Source: Hemibagrus wyckioides
Taxonomy: Eukaryota > Chordata > Actinopteri > Siluriformes > Bagridae
Direction of reading: 5' to 3'
DNA length: 64,000 nt
Assembly: GCF_019097595.1 (NCBI RefSeq)
Contig: NC_080710.1
Location: 27,043,280-27,107,279 of the forward strand
Shown here: one piece after another, positions 24,901-37,188 of the stretch
How the letters are laid out: every line of letters starts with the position of its first letter
How positions within the stretch are numbered: position 1 is the stretch's first letter
The notes under the pieces: model-generated
The model's input: only the letters and a program-made list of their open reading frames with translations
Database searches by the model: none
Told to the model about the DNA's origin: nothing
Translations under genes and position numbers: made by a program

Positions 24901-25131
24901 GCAAATGTCTGCATCTCAGCAACAGAGCCACCCTATCTGTTTCTCTCTCCATGCAGCTAGACTGCACTTTGCACTCGCTTTTAATTACCGTGTGTGCCAA
25001 GTGGCATTGATAGACGTGACACATCTCTGACACGGCCCTCAGATCTACGGTCATGAATAATTCCACTGCATTATGTTTAATAGAGGGGAGGGAGCAAACC
25101 CTCGCTGCTGTCACCTGTGACAAGACCTATA
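21921..25131. other. Non-coding stretch downstream of the last seen ralyl exon
   Basis: Either the last intron plus 3' UTR of ralyl or intergenic DNA. I searched the minus strand by eye for a short terminal coding exon and found none. A minus-strand AATAAA (plus TTTATT at about 24047) exists but lies over 1 kb beyond the read-through stop. The block at 24400-24700 is repeat-free and of mixed composition, but no function can be assigned. Confidence 0.4.
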
Positions 25132-25164
25132 CTATCTCTCTGACCCCAAAGGAGCTGACCGTAC

Positions 25165-25334
25165 CAGATCAGTGCTACCCTCTTCATCGTAGTCGTCCTC
25201 TCCTCCGTCGGTCATCTCTCCAGCCTCTGCATCTAGCGTCCCTTCGCCTGCCTCCTCAGCCGAGTTCTCTGCCGTCTCTGACACGGACTCCTCATGTAGC
25301 GAGTCACAGTTATCCTCATATTTCCTCTGAGCCT
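25165..25334 (-). CDS. ralyl: ralyl, acidic C-terminal exon (last seen)
   Basis: Encodes the acidic tail of an hnRNP C/RALY-type nuclear RNA-binding protein. The exon starts after a CTCTCAG acceptor with two bases that complete a Glu codon, then reads AQRKYEDNCDSLHEE, EESVSETAENSAEEAGEG and GEMTDGGEDDYDEEGSTDL. This parallels the vertebrate RALYL C-terminus, including its EMTDG block. I end the exon at CTG before GTACGG (25164-25159), because similarity to the known family stops there and the phase is 0. If the exon is not spliced, the frame instead continues 10 residues (VRSAPLGSER) to TAG at 25132-25134. Neighbouring exon: 29103-29216. The 3' boundary is uncertain; the identity is secure. 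Confidence 0.85.
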
Positions 25335-25376
25335 CTGAGAGCGAGAGAGAGAGAGAGAGGGAGAGAGAGAGAGAGA
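25335..25376 (-). promoter_or_regulatory. 3' splice site whose polypyrimidine tract is a (CT)n microsatellite
   Basis: Read on the minus strand, the acceptor of the C-terminal ralyl exon is a long CT-dinucleotide run, with one CTCCCT and one TCGCTC interruption, ending in CTCAG. The plus strand shows it as (GA)n. The tract therefore serves both as microsatellite and as pyrimidine tract. Confidence 0.8.
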
Positions 25377-27441
25377 TGCAAAGCATGAGAAAAAGACAAT
25401 AAGACAAGAGCTGACAGTGGCATGCTGGCACTAAAAGGAGATATCAATCATTCCTGAGATAAAGGAACCTATCTGCAAAACTGCTAATTAGTCTGTAGGG
25501 ACATGACATATGAAACATTGTTTTGTTGAGACTCGATATCAAAAACCTCTGGGCAACTTTTGAAAAGTCTGATTCCTGGAGCTTGTTCTCTCCACACCAT
25601 GGACCATATTCATTGTTCAAAAGTTACATCAATCTGTATGCAGAGAAGGTTCTCCATAGTCAGAGTTTACTTAAGTGCAGGTGCTTAACTTGAATTTCTG
25701 GGTAGAGCATTCAGATTATTAAAATGTCCCATGTGCATTTCTGAAAATGCCAAAAAATTGCATCAACTTGTTTCAAGACATTTTTCCTTAGTTTCAAGAA
25801 AGTTACAAGAGGGCTTAAAATACGATACATATATTATCGATACAGCAATACACAAATGAGAAGAAAGAAAGAATAAACATCTAAAAGTAGTGGACCTTAT
25901 ATACTAATAAATATATTGATCATGACCCAAGACACGAGACATTTCAATTGTAATCGCTGCAACACTAACATTTATTAGCTGCCAGACTATAATACAGCAC
26001 AGATATGTTTAAGGCTGTTACTTCATACCTACAGAGTGAGGCTTAGGCAGGAATGGAAAAGCAAAGACACGAAAACAACTATTCTTTTCATTGTTTATTT
26101 CATATGCTAATGTAGCATGTTGGAAGCACATCTCAATGTGCCAGTGAGACAAAACTGAGGCCATGAAATCAGAATGTGTGCACAGTGTGCTCTAAATCTG
26201 TTTTCAAAGAAAATGTGTCCAAAATACAGGATCCAAGCACTCGTTTGCAGTAGTTATGACTAAGTGTAGGTGGAGTTTTTCCATTTTAAGGCAATAATGA
26301 ACATTTACACCAATGCATGATTAGTACAGTTAATAAATTCATGATATCATGTCAATATATTTACTAGTGACTTTAGATACCATTCAACTATATGTGAGTG
26401 TATTTGTATCGTTCAATATGTGTTTCAGGGTGAAATACTGTGTTTACATCAAACTGTCGGACACTTTATCTGGATTTAATTCTGATCCAAAATCCTGCCA
26501 GACAAAATGGGCTTTTGGATCTTCTGACCGGGTGGATTTTGTCGTTGCCACATTAAAATTGAATAATCCTCTCCTCCAAAATGGTCCTTCTAATGTACTA
26601 GTAGTACATTCATGGTGATTTTTTATTTAGTTCTATGTGCCATCATCATTCAGAGACTTGCTTAGGAATCCAAAAACTTTACCTAAAGTAGAGGTATTCA
26701 TTTACAAAAAGGTCAAGTTAGATTCAAGTTCAGTGCCTAGGTTTGGATAAGCAGCAAATATGACTAAATGGTAACAGCAATTACCTTTTTAATATTGGTA
26801 TAATGATTTCTGATTATCAAAATAAAGTTGAAGTGGTTATGTTTTGTTTTGCACTGGTGCATCAAATTACCATTAGTGCCATGGACTCTGAACAGATGTG
26901 ACATCTGTTTTGAATCTGAAGCGAGATCACTAATTAGTTCACTAATCAGAGCAGTGAGGGTAAATAAAATGAAAAATCCATGAATCTCTGTGAAAACTCT
27001 CCTCTTTCTCACCTTATGTCTCTAGCCCTGTAGCTAGTCCCTGGTCTCTGAGCTGCCTTCACCTAAATAATTTACATGAATGATACAGTAGGATCTGCTA
27101 CAGAAACCACACTGGCTCGGTTTTAGCAAACTAGAGTCGGTAAATTGAAGACAATTTTATTTTAATCTACGTGAGCTTATTGACTCTTCTACAGTATTTA
27201 GAACTCAGTACCCAGTTTGGTTTGTTTCTGGCACAGTTTTTAAGAGAGTAAGTCAAATGTAAATTCTAATCAATAGAATTTAACCATTGTAAACACCTCT
27301 GTCCCGGGATCCTTAAAACATACTGGCTTGTTACAAGAAAATTGTAAACACATTCGCCCTATAGTGTATTTCTTTCTAAAAATACATTAATATACAGCCA
27401 CTGTAACAAGTGTACACCTGCTAATTTATGCAAATAAAATT
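25377..27441 (-). other. ralyl intron, unique part
   Basis: Part of the 3,768-bp intron 25335-29102. No further exon or repeat recognised in this part. Confidence 0.6.

Positions 27442-27537
<96 letters not shown>
27442..27537. repeat. (TAGA)n microsatellite
   Basis: About 24 TAGA units, within a ralyl intron. Confidence 0.97.
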
Positions 27538-27589
27538 CTTTATTGATGCCATAAATGTAAAATTTTAAGTTTCAAACGGAATGAAGACA

Positions 27590-28015
27590 AAGTGTGATCT
27601 CTGTGGCTCTATAACTGTGGCATTGTTGTTGGAGCAAGAGGGGCTGGTTGGTGTATTCGTGAAACTATTGATCTCCTGGGATTTTCACACAACACTGTCT
27701 AGAGTTTTTACAGAATAAATAAATAAATAATAAAAAAACATTGAGAGACCGCTCTGTGGGGGGAAACGCCTTGTTGTTGAAGAGAGGTCAGAGAAAAATA
27801 GCCAGATTGGTTCAAGCTGCCATGAAGGACACAGTAACTCATATAATCGTTCTTTACAACCACGGTGAGCAGAAAAGCATCTCAGCATGCACAAAACATC
27901 CAACTTTGAGGTGCTACAACAGCAGAATACTACATTGGGCTTCATTCCTGTGAGCCAAGAACAGGAACATGAGGCATATCTTGGGCACAGATTCACTAAA
28001 CTTGGGCAATTAAAG
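27590..28015 (+). mobile_element. Tc1 family A fragment, forward arm
   Basis: Carries CTCCTGGGATTTTCACAC, a GGGGAAACGCCTTGTTG block, CAACCACGGTGAGCAGAAAA and GTGAGCCAAGAACAGGAAC, in the same order as the other family A copies. The left end is missing. An A-rich (AATA)n tract at 27714-27738 stands exactly where the 10552 copy has (AAGA)n. It faces an inverted copy at 28201-28768. Confidence 0.7.
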
Positions 28016-28019
28016 AAGA

Positions 28020-28200
28020 AATTAACTGTTTAGCATTTATGGCATATGGCAGATGCCCTTATCCAGATAAAATTACATTTTATCTAATTTTATACAACTG
28101 AGCAACTGAGGATTAAGGGCCTTCTCAGGGGCCCAGCATTATCAGCTTGGTGGACCTGGGATTCAAACTCACAGCCTTCCAGTCAGTAGTCCAACAATAA
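28020..28200 (+). mobile_element. SINE-like repeat
   Basis: Contains GCAGATGCCCTTATCCAGAT, CAACTGAGCAACTGAGG, CAGGGGCCCAGCATTATCAG and TTGGTGGACCTGGGATTC. A second copy lies at 56150-56325. The layout fits a short fish retroposon, but the exact family was not identified. Confidence 0.6.
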
Positions 28201-28768
28201 GCTACCACATCCCAGTGCTAAGTTACCACTTTTTCTGCCAGTCTTCAACTGTCCAGTTTGGTTGCCCATGACAGCCACAGATTGCTGTTCTTCTGCTGTT
28301 GTAGGCCATCCACACCAACGTTTCATCTGTGCATGCTGAGATGCTTTTCCACGGTTGTAAAAACTAATTATTTGAGTTACTATAGACTTCCTGTCAGCTT
28401 AGACCAGTCTGGTCATTCTCCTCTGATCTCTCTTATCAACAAGGTGCTACAGCTTGCAGACTCTCTGTGTACAGGATGTTTGTTTTTTTGCTCCATTCTG
28501 TGTAAACTCTAGCAAATGTTGTGTGTGAAATTCCCAGAAGATCAGCGTTTTCTTAAATACTCAAACCAGCTTATCTGGCACCAACATCAATGCCACAGTT
28601 AAAGATCAGAATTTTTCTTTATTCTGATGTTTGAAGTGAACATTAACTGAAGCTCTTATCTAGTATCTGCACGACTCTATGCTTTGCACTGCTGCCACAT
28701 GTTTGAGTGATTATATAACTGCATGACTGTGCAGGTGTACCGGTGTTCTTATTAAAGTGGACAGTGAG
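28201..28768 (-). mobile_element. Tc1 family A fragment, inverted arm with intact end
   Basis: Reverse complement of the family A 5' half. Its outer end reads GTGGACAGTGAG next to TA (28769-28770), the inverse of the CTCACTGTCCAC start at 10552. It also holds the reverse complement of the CTCCTGGGATTTTCAC region as TTCCCAGAAGATCAGCG. Together with 27590-28015 it forms a large inverted repeat separated by a SINE-like insertion. Confidence 0.7.
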
Positions 28769-29037
28769 TACACACATATTTTACCAAAACAACTCTGTGA
28801 ATATTTGAACAAACTGTTATGTAAGATTCCTCCATAGATGCTCTGGATTTCTGGATGTATATGAGCTCAAGTTCTCTCTCTGTCCTGTCATATATCCCCT
28901 GCTTTTGGCTCTTTATATATATAAAAAAAGTCCCTCTTATATCACCATGTTGTCACATAAGCTCCATTATGACAGAGCACTCAGGCCTGATATCTCCTAG
29001 CCTGTCAGAGAGATTGATTGTTTGTATATGATCTTCA

Positions 29038-31185
<2,148 letters not shown>

Positions 31186-31694
31186 TGTTGTGACAGCGTA
31201 GCCCACGCCGCTGCCCACATGCAGCTTAAACACGCTTCTTGCACAGCTACCACCCGGGTGCTGAAAAGACAGCTCCACTTCAGCATGCCTATTGTTATGG
31301 AAAGTGAGAAGGCACGTGGCTGCAGGGCAGGGAGGGGCAGAAGCACCCAAGGTGGGCAGCCAATCAGAAAGGAGGCGATCACTCACCCTCTAGCAAAAGC
31401 AGGCAGAGTAGTAAGAGGTGCAGCACACACACTAAGATAAGCCAGATGCTTTTGCAGTAATAACTGCTTAATGCCTCCCTCTCTATTCCAGAGCCTACTG
31501 AATACAGTGAGGACGATGCTCCCTCAACCTACCAGGTCCTGCCTTGTCACTACTCAGCTCTGCCTGGAAACCACAACCACAAAGCACACTGATTCACCAC
31601 ACTCCTCACCTTGCCCTTAATAAAAGAGCACTTTTTCTTTACCCTGGCCTCCTGTGTGTCTGTGTTCAGCCCATTGCAGCTGCGAGTCACTACA
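31186..31694 (+). mobile_element. Possible solo LTR
   Basis: A 509-bp block framed by TGTTGTGAC and GTCACTACA, an inverted pair matching at 8 of 9 positions with the TG...CA ends of LTRs. It contains AATAAAAGAGCAC about 75 bp from the right end, resembling an LTR polyadenylation signal. The flanking 5 bp (TTACA and ATCGC) do not match, so no target duplication supports it. It could equally be chance. Confidence 0.35.
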
Positions 31695-33739
31695 ATCGCC
31701 ACAGTATGTAGTGTCGAACGCTCAGAATTCAAACCCAGTGCTAATCTGATCATTTAATCTCTTAAAAACAGCCACATATCAGACTGCTTATGTTCCAGAG
31801 CTGTGTTTAAATGTGATTTGTCTTGCTTTTTGGAAATCCTCAAATCCTTTTAGCAGACAGGTGTGAGAAACAAAAATCCACCTTGCCTAAAAGCAGACAG
31901 TTTTGTTTGCTTGTCTGGTCATGTACATCATAACAACTTAACAAAACTGTTTCAATATTTGACTACTTCATTGCAATTTTTATTTTTTTTTCAGTTATGC
32001 CAGGGTGGACTGATAAGGATTGAAGCAGCCCTCATCAGCTAAAAACAGGCTGGTGTATCTGTCTACAGATGTCAGCTTAGTATCAAGTGTCAGCTTTTAT
32101 CCCCCGCGACTCAGTGCACATAAGTAGCTTGGAATGAACAGATTAATATATTGTTAAAAAAAATCTGTATATAAATGTACATATGGTCATGCCTCTGCCT
32201 CCGCCAGGAGGTGAAAAGATGACAGTGATCATACGTAGGAGTGCAGGGAGTATCGCTGGAACAGAGCAGAAATACGCCTTTGATGCTACATCAGTGTCAG
32301 ACACGGAAATGGCCTGTGACATCCTTCAGAAGTAGTCAGTGTCATCTGGATGATCTGAGAGAGAGAAGATGCTCTGCTATCAACCCCAGACCTGCGAGAC
32401 ATGAGGCTGCGTGGGGAATTTCTTAGAGAATCTTGTCACTCATAGTCACTATTCCACATCTGTCCTAGAGAGCAGCAAAGCGTATATATTTAAACACACA
32501 TGCTCATGTGGGTATTACCGTTTTACTCATCCTTCACTCTGTTCCAAGTGCTTTAATATTTTTCATTGTGAATTTGAGAAATGCTTCTGTCTTGCACGGC
32601 ATGTAAATCCCAGACTAGTTTGCATGTGCCTCCGTTCACTCAGTACAGTACATTATGTCTGAGGAGCAGTTCTGGAGCTGAATCCACAAATAAATCTCAT
32701 ATAAAATTTGCAAAGCCCAGGAATCTGTGAAGGCCCTTAATGGTTTTAGAAGGTGGCCATTAAGTAACAGCACTTACTTTGATTTCACCCATGAACACTC
32801 TGTCTTGCTAATGTAACATGAAGTGTGCAATTCATTTAATGATTTTTATCCTGAAAGCATATACATCATGGGGGAAACATGGCCTTTTATTTATTTAAAA
32901 AAATAGACCAAAGAACCGCTGTTAAGCCATATTTTATATTTGAAGCATTTTTTTTTTTACCAGGAACAGCTGAAGTATGTTTTGCTTCTTCAGTCGCATA
33001 AAGACGTAATAAATGGAGGAAAAGTATAAAGAAACTAAGTATTAGTTTGTGGCATTTATATTCTACTGAAACTGAATCCTTGTACTTAATAGAATTTCTA
33101 TTAAAAAACATGCTTTTACCTTTTTATTTAGACCTTCAATGTAACTCATTACAAATCTCTCAACAAAGGTCTCTCTTTTTCTCTCATCTGGTCAATGGGT
33201 GTATGCTGTACATCAATCAGACAGGCTCCTGTGCATTTTAATTAGATTTTTACTTTAAAGCACCTAATCAAGTGTCAATGTATGAAGAGCTATCAATAAT
33301 TATGCCATCAATTCATCATCTGAGGTAGACTCTTAATACAACACAGTGCAGTTAGCACTACAGCTATGTGCGTGTGTTTGAAGATGGATAAGCCACTACA
33401 CTGCAGTATAGACCCTGAACTTGGACACCAGTCCATCACCGGACACCTTACACACCACGATAACATGCTCAGTCACACCTCAGAGCAATTCAGAAATGTT
33501 TATTTATAAGCATCTTTTGGAAATAAATTTTTTTTAACAACAAAAGCAAAGAAATTGTTTGGTGAGAAGTATTCCTTAGTTTAAAAAGACACGCTAGTGA
33601 GGGAATGACTGTTTATAGATGCTATAATGTATGTAATAACAAGCAACTTGACTCATAAAACATTCCACAACAATAAAAATAACCCTAAATAGTTATAAAG
33701 CATGCCGTGTTCTTTGGTGAATTGTTGCCAAAATCACTG
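31695..33739 (-). other. ralyl intron, part
   Basis: No exon seen. A short reversed fragment of the interspersed repeat (CACCAGTCCATCACCGGACA) occurs near 33428-33480. Confidence 0.5.
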
Positions 33740-33902
33740 TGTTATAAGTTGAATGTCTTCTGTCCTAGCTCTGTGTTGTTGTTTCTGTGTTTGTATGTTG
33801 TATGTTTATGCAGCACCAGGGTCCTGGTTTCATTTCACTATGTACTGCGTCAGCTATATGTGGTTGAAATGACAATAAAAGCTTCTTGACTTGACTTGAA
33901 TC
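33740..33902 (+). mobile_element. Non-LTR retroposon 3' end
   Basis: Ends GAAATGACAATAAAAGCTTC followed by a (TTGAC)n-like pentamer tail (TTGACTTGACTTGAA). A polyadenylation-like signal followed directly by short tandem repeats is the usual 3' structure of LINE families that end in microsatellites. Confidence 0.6.
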
Positions 33903-33962
33903 GAGGTGGTAGTGTAACTCTGCTTCATGTCAGGCTTTATACACCACCCTGTGTTAATTATT

Positions 33963-34142
33963 TCAGTTGTTGTTCTTTTAGCTGCTCCCGGTTCGGGGTC
34001 GCCACAGCTGATCATTTGGTCTACATATTTTGATTTGGCACAGGTTTTACCCGGCTGCCCTCCCTGATGCAACCCTCCTATTTTATCCAGGCTTGGGACC
34101 GGCACTGAGAGGTTTGCTCTTTGCCCAGGAATCGTACCCGGG
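33963..34142 (+). mobile_element. Dispersed fish retroposon fragment
   Basis: Contains GTTCGGGGTCGCCACAGCTG, GATTTGGCACAGGTTTTACC and GGCTTGGGACCGGCACTGAG, words of a very common fish short repeat (the GGGGTCGCCACAGC...GATTTGGCAC family). Only one copy is in the window. Confidence 0.55.
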
Positions 34143-35159
34143 CTGCGTCAATAAAACTCTTAATTAATTCAGTAAATACTTATTTTCCCTATACATTTAA
34201 ACATTACATTAGAATGAATGTGTAGCTATAGCTAAGCTATTTTATGCTCGTGAGAACTTTTGGTGCAGTTTTGCTGAAGCTCAGCATTCATTCAGACAGA
34301 AAAGAGCAGCAGTATCAACAGTCTACCGTCCACAGACCGCCTCGGCATCAGGCAAGGACACACATTTTAACTCTACACAGGCGAGTATGAGTCCATCAAT
34401 GAATATAAAGATGCTTTCAAGGATATAGGTATTGATGACAGATATCGCTTTCATAAAAAGGGTTTTAGTTTGGCAAAATCTGGACATCAGAGGAAGCCAT
34501 TTACTACAGTATGTCTACAATAACCTTCACCTTGCAAACGAAAGCAAACCATTTGGCTTTTTTTTTTTTTAAATGCCAATAAAGCAGATTTCAGTCAAAT
34601 GTCCCTACAAGCTTATTAAATGTTCAACTTTTGCAAATCAGTGTAGATAACAGAAACATCAGAAACACCACAGTCCAGGGCCACAGAGGACGCAATGTTG
34701 TATGATAAGAAAAAGATTGTTTTCTCCTGTATTCAGGTCTAGTGCCTTTGTTTATGAATTCAAAAGAAGTGCAGATTCAGTGATAATAAACAGAGTAATC
34801 TCTCAGCGTTTCATCTCCATTTCAGTCTGGAATTCATCTCCATAAAAAAATAAAAAAATAAAAATAAGTAAAAAAAAAATCAAAGGTCCCTGCACCGAGA
34901 AGAAATTTCAGTACTAATTTTAGATTTCTTTAATGCCCCCATGGCCACTGCAGAGAATAATCTTCAGTGTGAGTCAGATTGTGAGCTACTCTCACGGACA
35001 CAGATGTAAGCTCGGGAGAGATAAAGATAAAAGCAAACAATGTGCGTTTTGTGCATGTAGCCGCGGTTATTTTTTTTTCCACTCTTGAATTGCTTCGATT
35101 CAAGCCGAGCCCTGGAGAAGTCACTATACACAGAGCTCAGAGTCGAACACAAAAGTAAT
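34143..35159 (-). other. ralyl intron, part
   Basis: A- and T-rich runs near 34559 and 34846-34880. No feature recognised. Confidence 0.5.
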
Positions 35160-35420
35160 CTTCGGGCTTAACTTCCAGATGAAGAGAGAGTACCGCCCAG
35201 CCCGCTTAGCTCATATGGGCTGGAGATGAGAATCTAAAATGGTGCGATTGAATGTAAATTACAGGCATATGAAATGTGGCGTGCTCTGCCTCCCATGAAT
35301 CACTGATGGGAAATGCGGCACAGCCAATTCCGAATCAAAGTGACAATTTCAGCCAAGAGGCGGCTGATGACATCGACAGACATGCATTTGCCCCTTTGAG
35401 GGAAATCAATACATAACTCC
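35160..35420. other. Candidate intronic conserved non-coding element
   Basis: Repeat-free block with balanced composition (ACCGCCCAGCCCGCTTAGCT, GGCGTGCTCTGCCTCCCATG, AGGCGGCTGATGACATCGAC) 0.5 kb downstream of a ralyl exon on that strand. Stop codons exclude a long frame. Regulatory function is inference only. Confidence 0.25.
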
Positions 35421-35469
35421 AATGACATGAATAAAGAAATCCATTTTCCTTTTTAGCTATTTGCATATT

Positions 35470-35502
35470 ATAAGAGAGAGAGAGAGAGAGGGAGAGAGAC
35501 TC
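35470..35502. repeat. (GA)n microsatellite
   Basis: GA array with one GGGA interruption. Confidence 0.93.
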
Positions 35503-35939
35503 CATGACCTGTACCACCTAGCCTGTTCCATTCCTAATATACTATGTAGCAATAATAAATAAACTTGCAGTAAAGCTGGCATTGCAAAAGAACAGTAATT
35601 AGGCACACGTTAATACCAGCACAGCTTGAGTCACTGCAGCATTGCAAATCTACCTTGGCTTTCCCCAGAACAATAAAAATGCACAAATATTGACTCCTTT
35701 CCTCTGGTTTTGATGACCTATTTAGTGAACGTATCCACATTTTTTAATACAGCTCTTGGACTGTGCCCAAATGATGTTATTAAAATAACGCCCAAAGGTC
35801 TTATTTCAGAAGCTGCTATTGCTGCTTAAATAAATGCTGCTTATTATGGTGGAATGGTGGTTCAAAGATTTGAACTTGGACTGCAAATTATGTTTCGGTC
35901 TCTGCAGTGCAGAGGCTCGTTTCCGCCATCTGGACTTAC

Positions 35940-36121
35940 GCTTGAGGCCGGAGGAAAAGGAGGAGGAGGAGGACGAGGGTGGCCGTGAGGATGAAGAGGT
36001 GGAGGTTTTGATGGAGAAGGAAGTCTTTCCTCTCCGCGTTGACGGCACCACGACACGCGAACGTTTCAGAGGGATGACGGCCCGTGGAGGCGGGGCCACC
36101 CGTCCGTGATAGTCAAAGAGC
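35940..36121 (-). CDS. ralyl: ralyl, basic serine-rich exon
   Basis: A 182-bp exon between a CTGTCTCAG acceptor and a GTAAGT donor. After completing a split Arg codon it reads [39 protein letters not shown], then a serine tract ending SSSFSSGLK. The [11 protein letters not shown] and TRRGK parts match vertebrate RALYL and supply the two basic clusters expected of a nuclear-localisation and RNA-contacting region. The serine tract is longer and purer than I recall for mammals; in the DNA it is a TCC-rich run (GGA/GAGG on the plus strand, 35950-35990), which may vary in length. It leaves in phase 1, joining the coiled-coil exon as GLK-LK. The plus-strand open frame here is an antisense shadow. 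Confidence 0.96.
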
Positions 36122-37140
36122 CTGAGACAGAAAAAAAGTGATATTACAGCTCATATGCGGGGCAGGAATTTAGTAATTTCCCTCTCTGACACATACTATT
36201 CAACTCATTAAATAGATATTGATGTCTTTATGAGCTGAACCGGCTTTGCTGAATCTATGCAGGGATTATGCAAGCTCGAGATTGGATGCAGATTTGATTT
36301 CATATCGAAACAGCATGTAGATGTCACTGCATCGTACTGTTTTATCCAGATAAGCGTCAGCTCTGTGATTTGACAGTTTCTGAATACGTAAGCCCTGCTG
36401 TAGATTTCACAATTAATCTTTGATGGCTCAATAACAGAGCTTTCCTGAACAAGGCTTCTCGACAAATCTCCCTATGTGACTTGAAATAAATCATTGTATT
36501 TTTGAGAAATGTCTAGATGCTCTGTCTGCACGCTATTCGCATATCGTCAGTAGATCTGTATTCATGGCAGTGGTGTAGTTTTCAAGAATCTTCAAATGAA
36601 AGAGGAGAGAACAGAGACACAGGGAAATGTCAGACTGAGCTATGTGCTCTACACACACACTCACACACACTTGTGCTTTCTCTGCACACTGTTTCTCGGC
36701 CTGGCTGACATTTAGCAAAATGTCTCCACTGATAAAGGCCTTGATCATAAGCAGGGGAATTAGAGGGGGGAAAAAACACACACGCTGTCTTTAAGTATAA
36801 GGATATGCTCTATTCGGTCAATTCTAATGGATTTTTACACAAAATTTGCTTTGATTTGATTTTTTTTTTTTTTTTTGTCCAAGAACAAATATGAGGATGA
36901 GTGAGCCCGAAGCCAGTGGAACACTCTGTAAATGCCAACACTAAGTGCTTTGCTGTTTTTTTTCCCTTCTTCGTTTTCTTGACCTATAACCTTTGTTAAA
37001 GGCCATGCGATTTACATTCTGCACTGATGCATCTAAGGAGAATAAGCCATTAGCTGTTTCAGATGCTTAAAGTTATTAGTTAGAGTTGCTCAAAGACAGC
37101 CATGTTCTAACATGGAGAAACAGCAAAATTGAATACATAC
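36122..37140 (-). other. ralyl intron
   Basis: A 1,019-bp intron with GT...AG ends. Holds a short (CA) run near 36652-36670 and poly-T at 36860. No additional exon seen. Confidence 0.85.
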
Positions 37141-37188
37141 CGATTATAGAAATCCTCACGGTAGTAGTCATAGTCAAATTCATATCCA
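37141..37188 (-). CDS. ralyl: ralyl, 48-bp exon
   Basis: A short exon between TTTTTTCAG and GTATGT. It reads (T)GYEFDYDYYREDFYN(R), with the first and last residues split across junctions. The tyrosine/aspartate-rich block corresponds to GYVFDYDYYRDDFYNR of vertebrate RALYL and to the FDLDYDFQRDYYDR block of hnRNP C. Being a multiple of three, it could be skipped without shifting the frame. Direct joining to 41322 gives SAVYTGYEF, which fits the shorter RALYL splice form lacking the RLESKEPFLSVG insert. No exon for that insert was seen in the intron 37189-41321. Confidence 0.95.

Noticed and set aside
24625..25123. Overlapping frames of 94-111 residues on both strands just beyond the last ralyl exon
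   Set aside because: No similarity recognised and no continuation of the ralyl frame through a plausible acceptor.
35834..36109. 91-residue plus-strand frame rich in Glu
   Set aside because: Exact antisense of the ralyl serine/basic exon, whose splice sites and family match fix the minus strand as coding.
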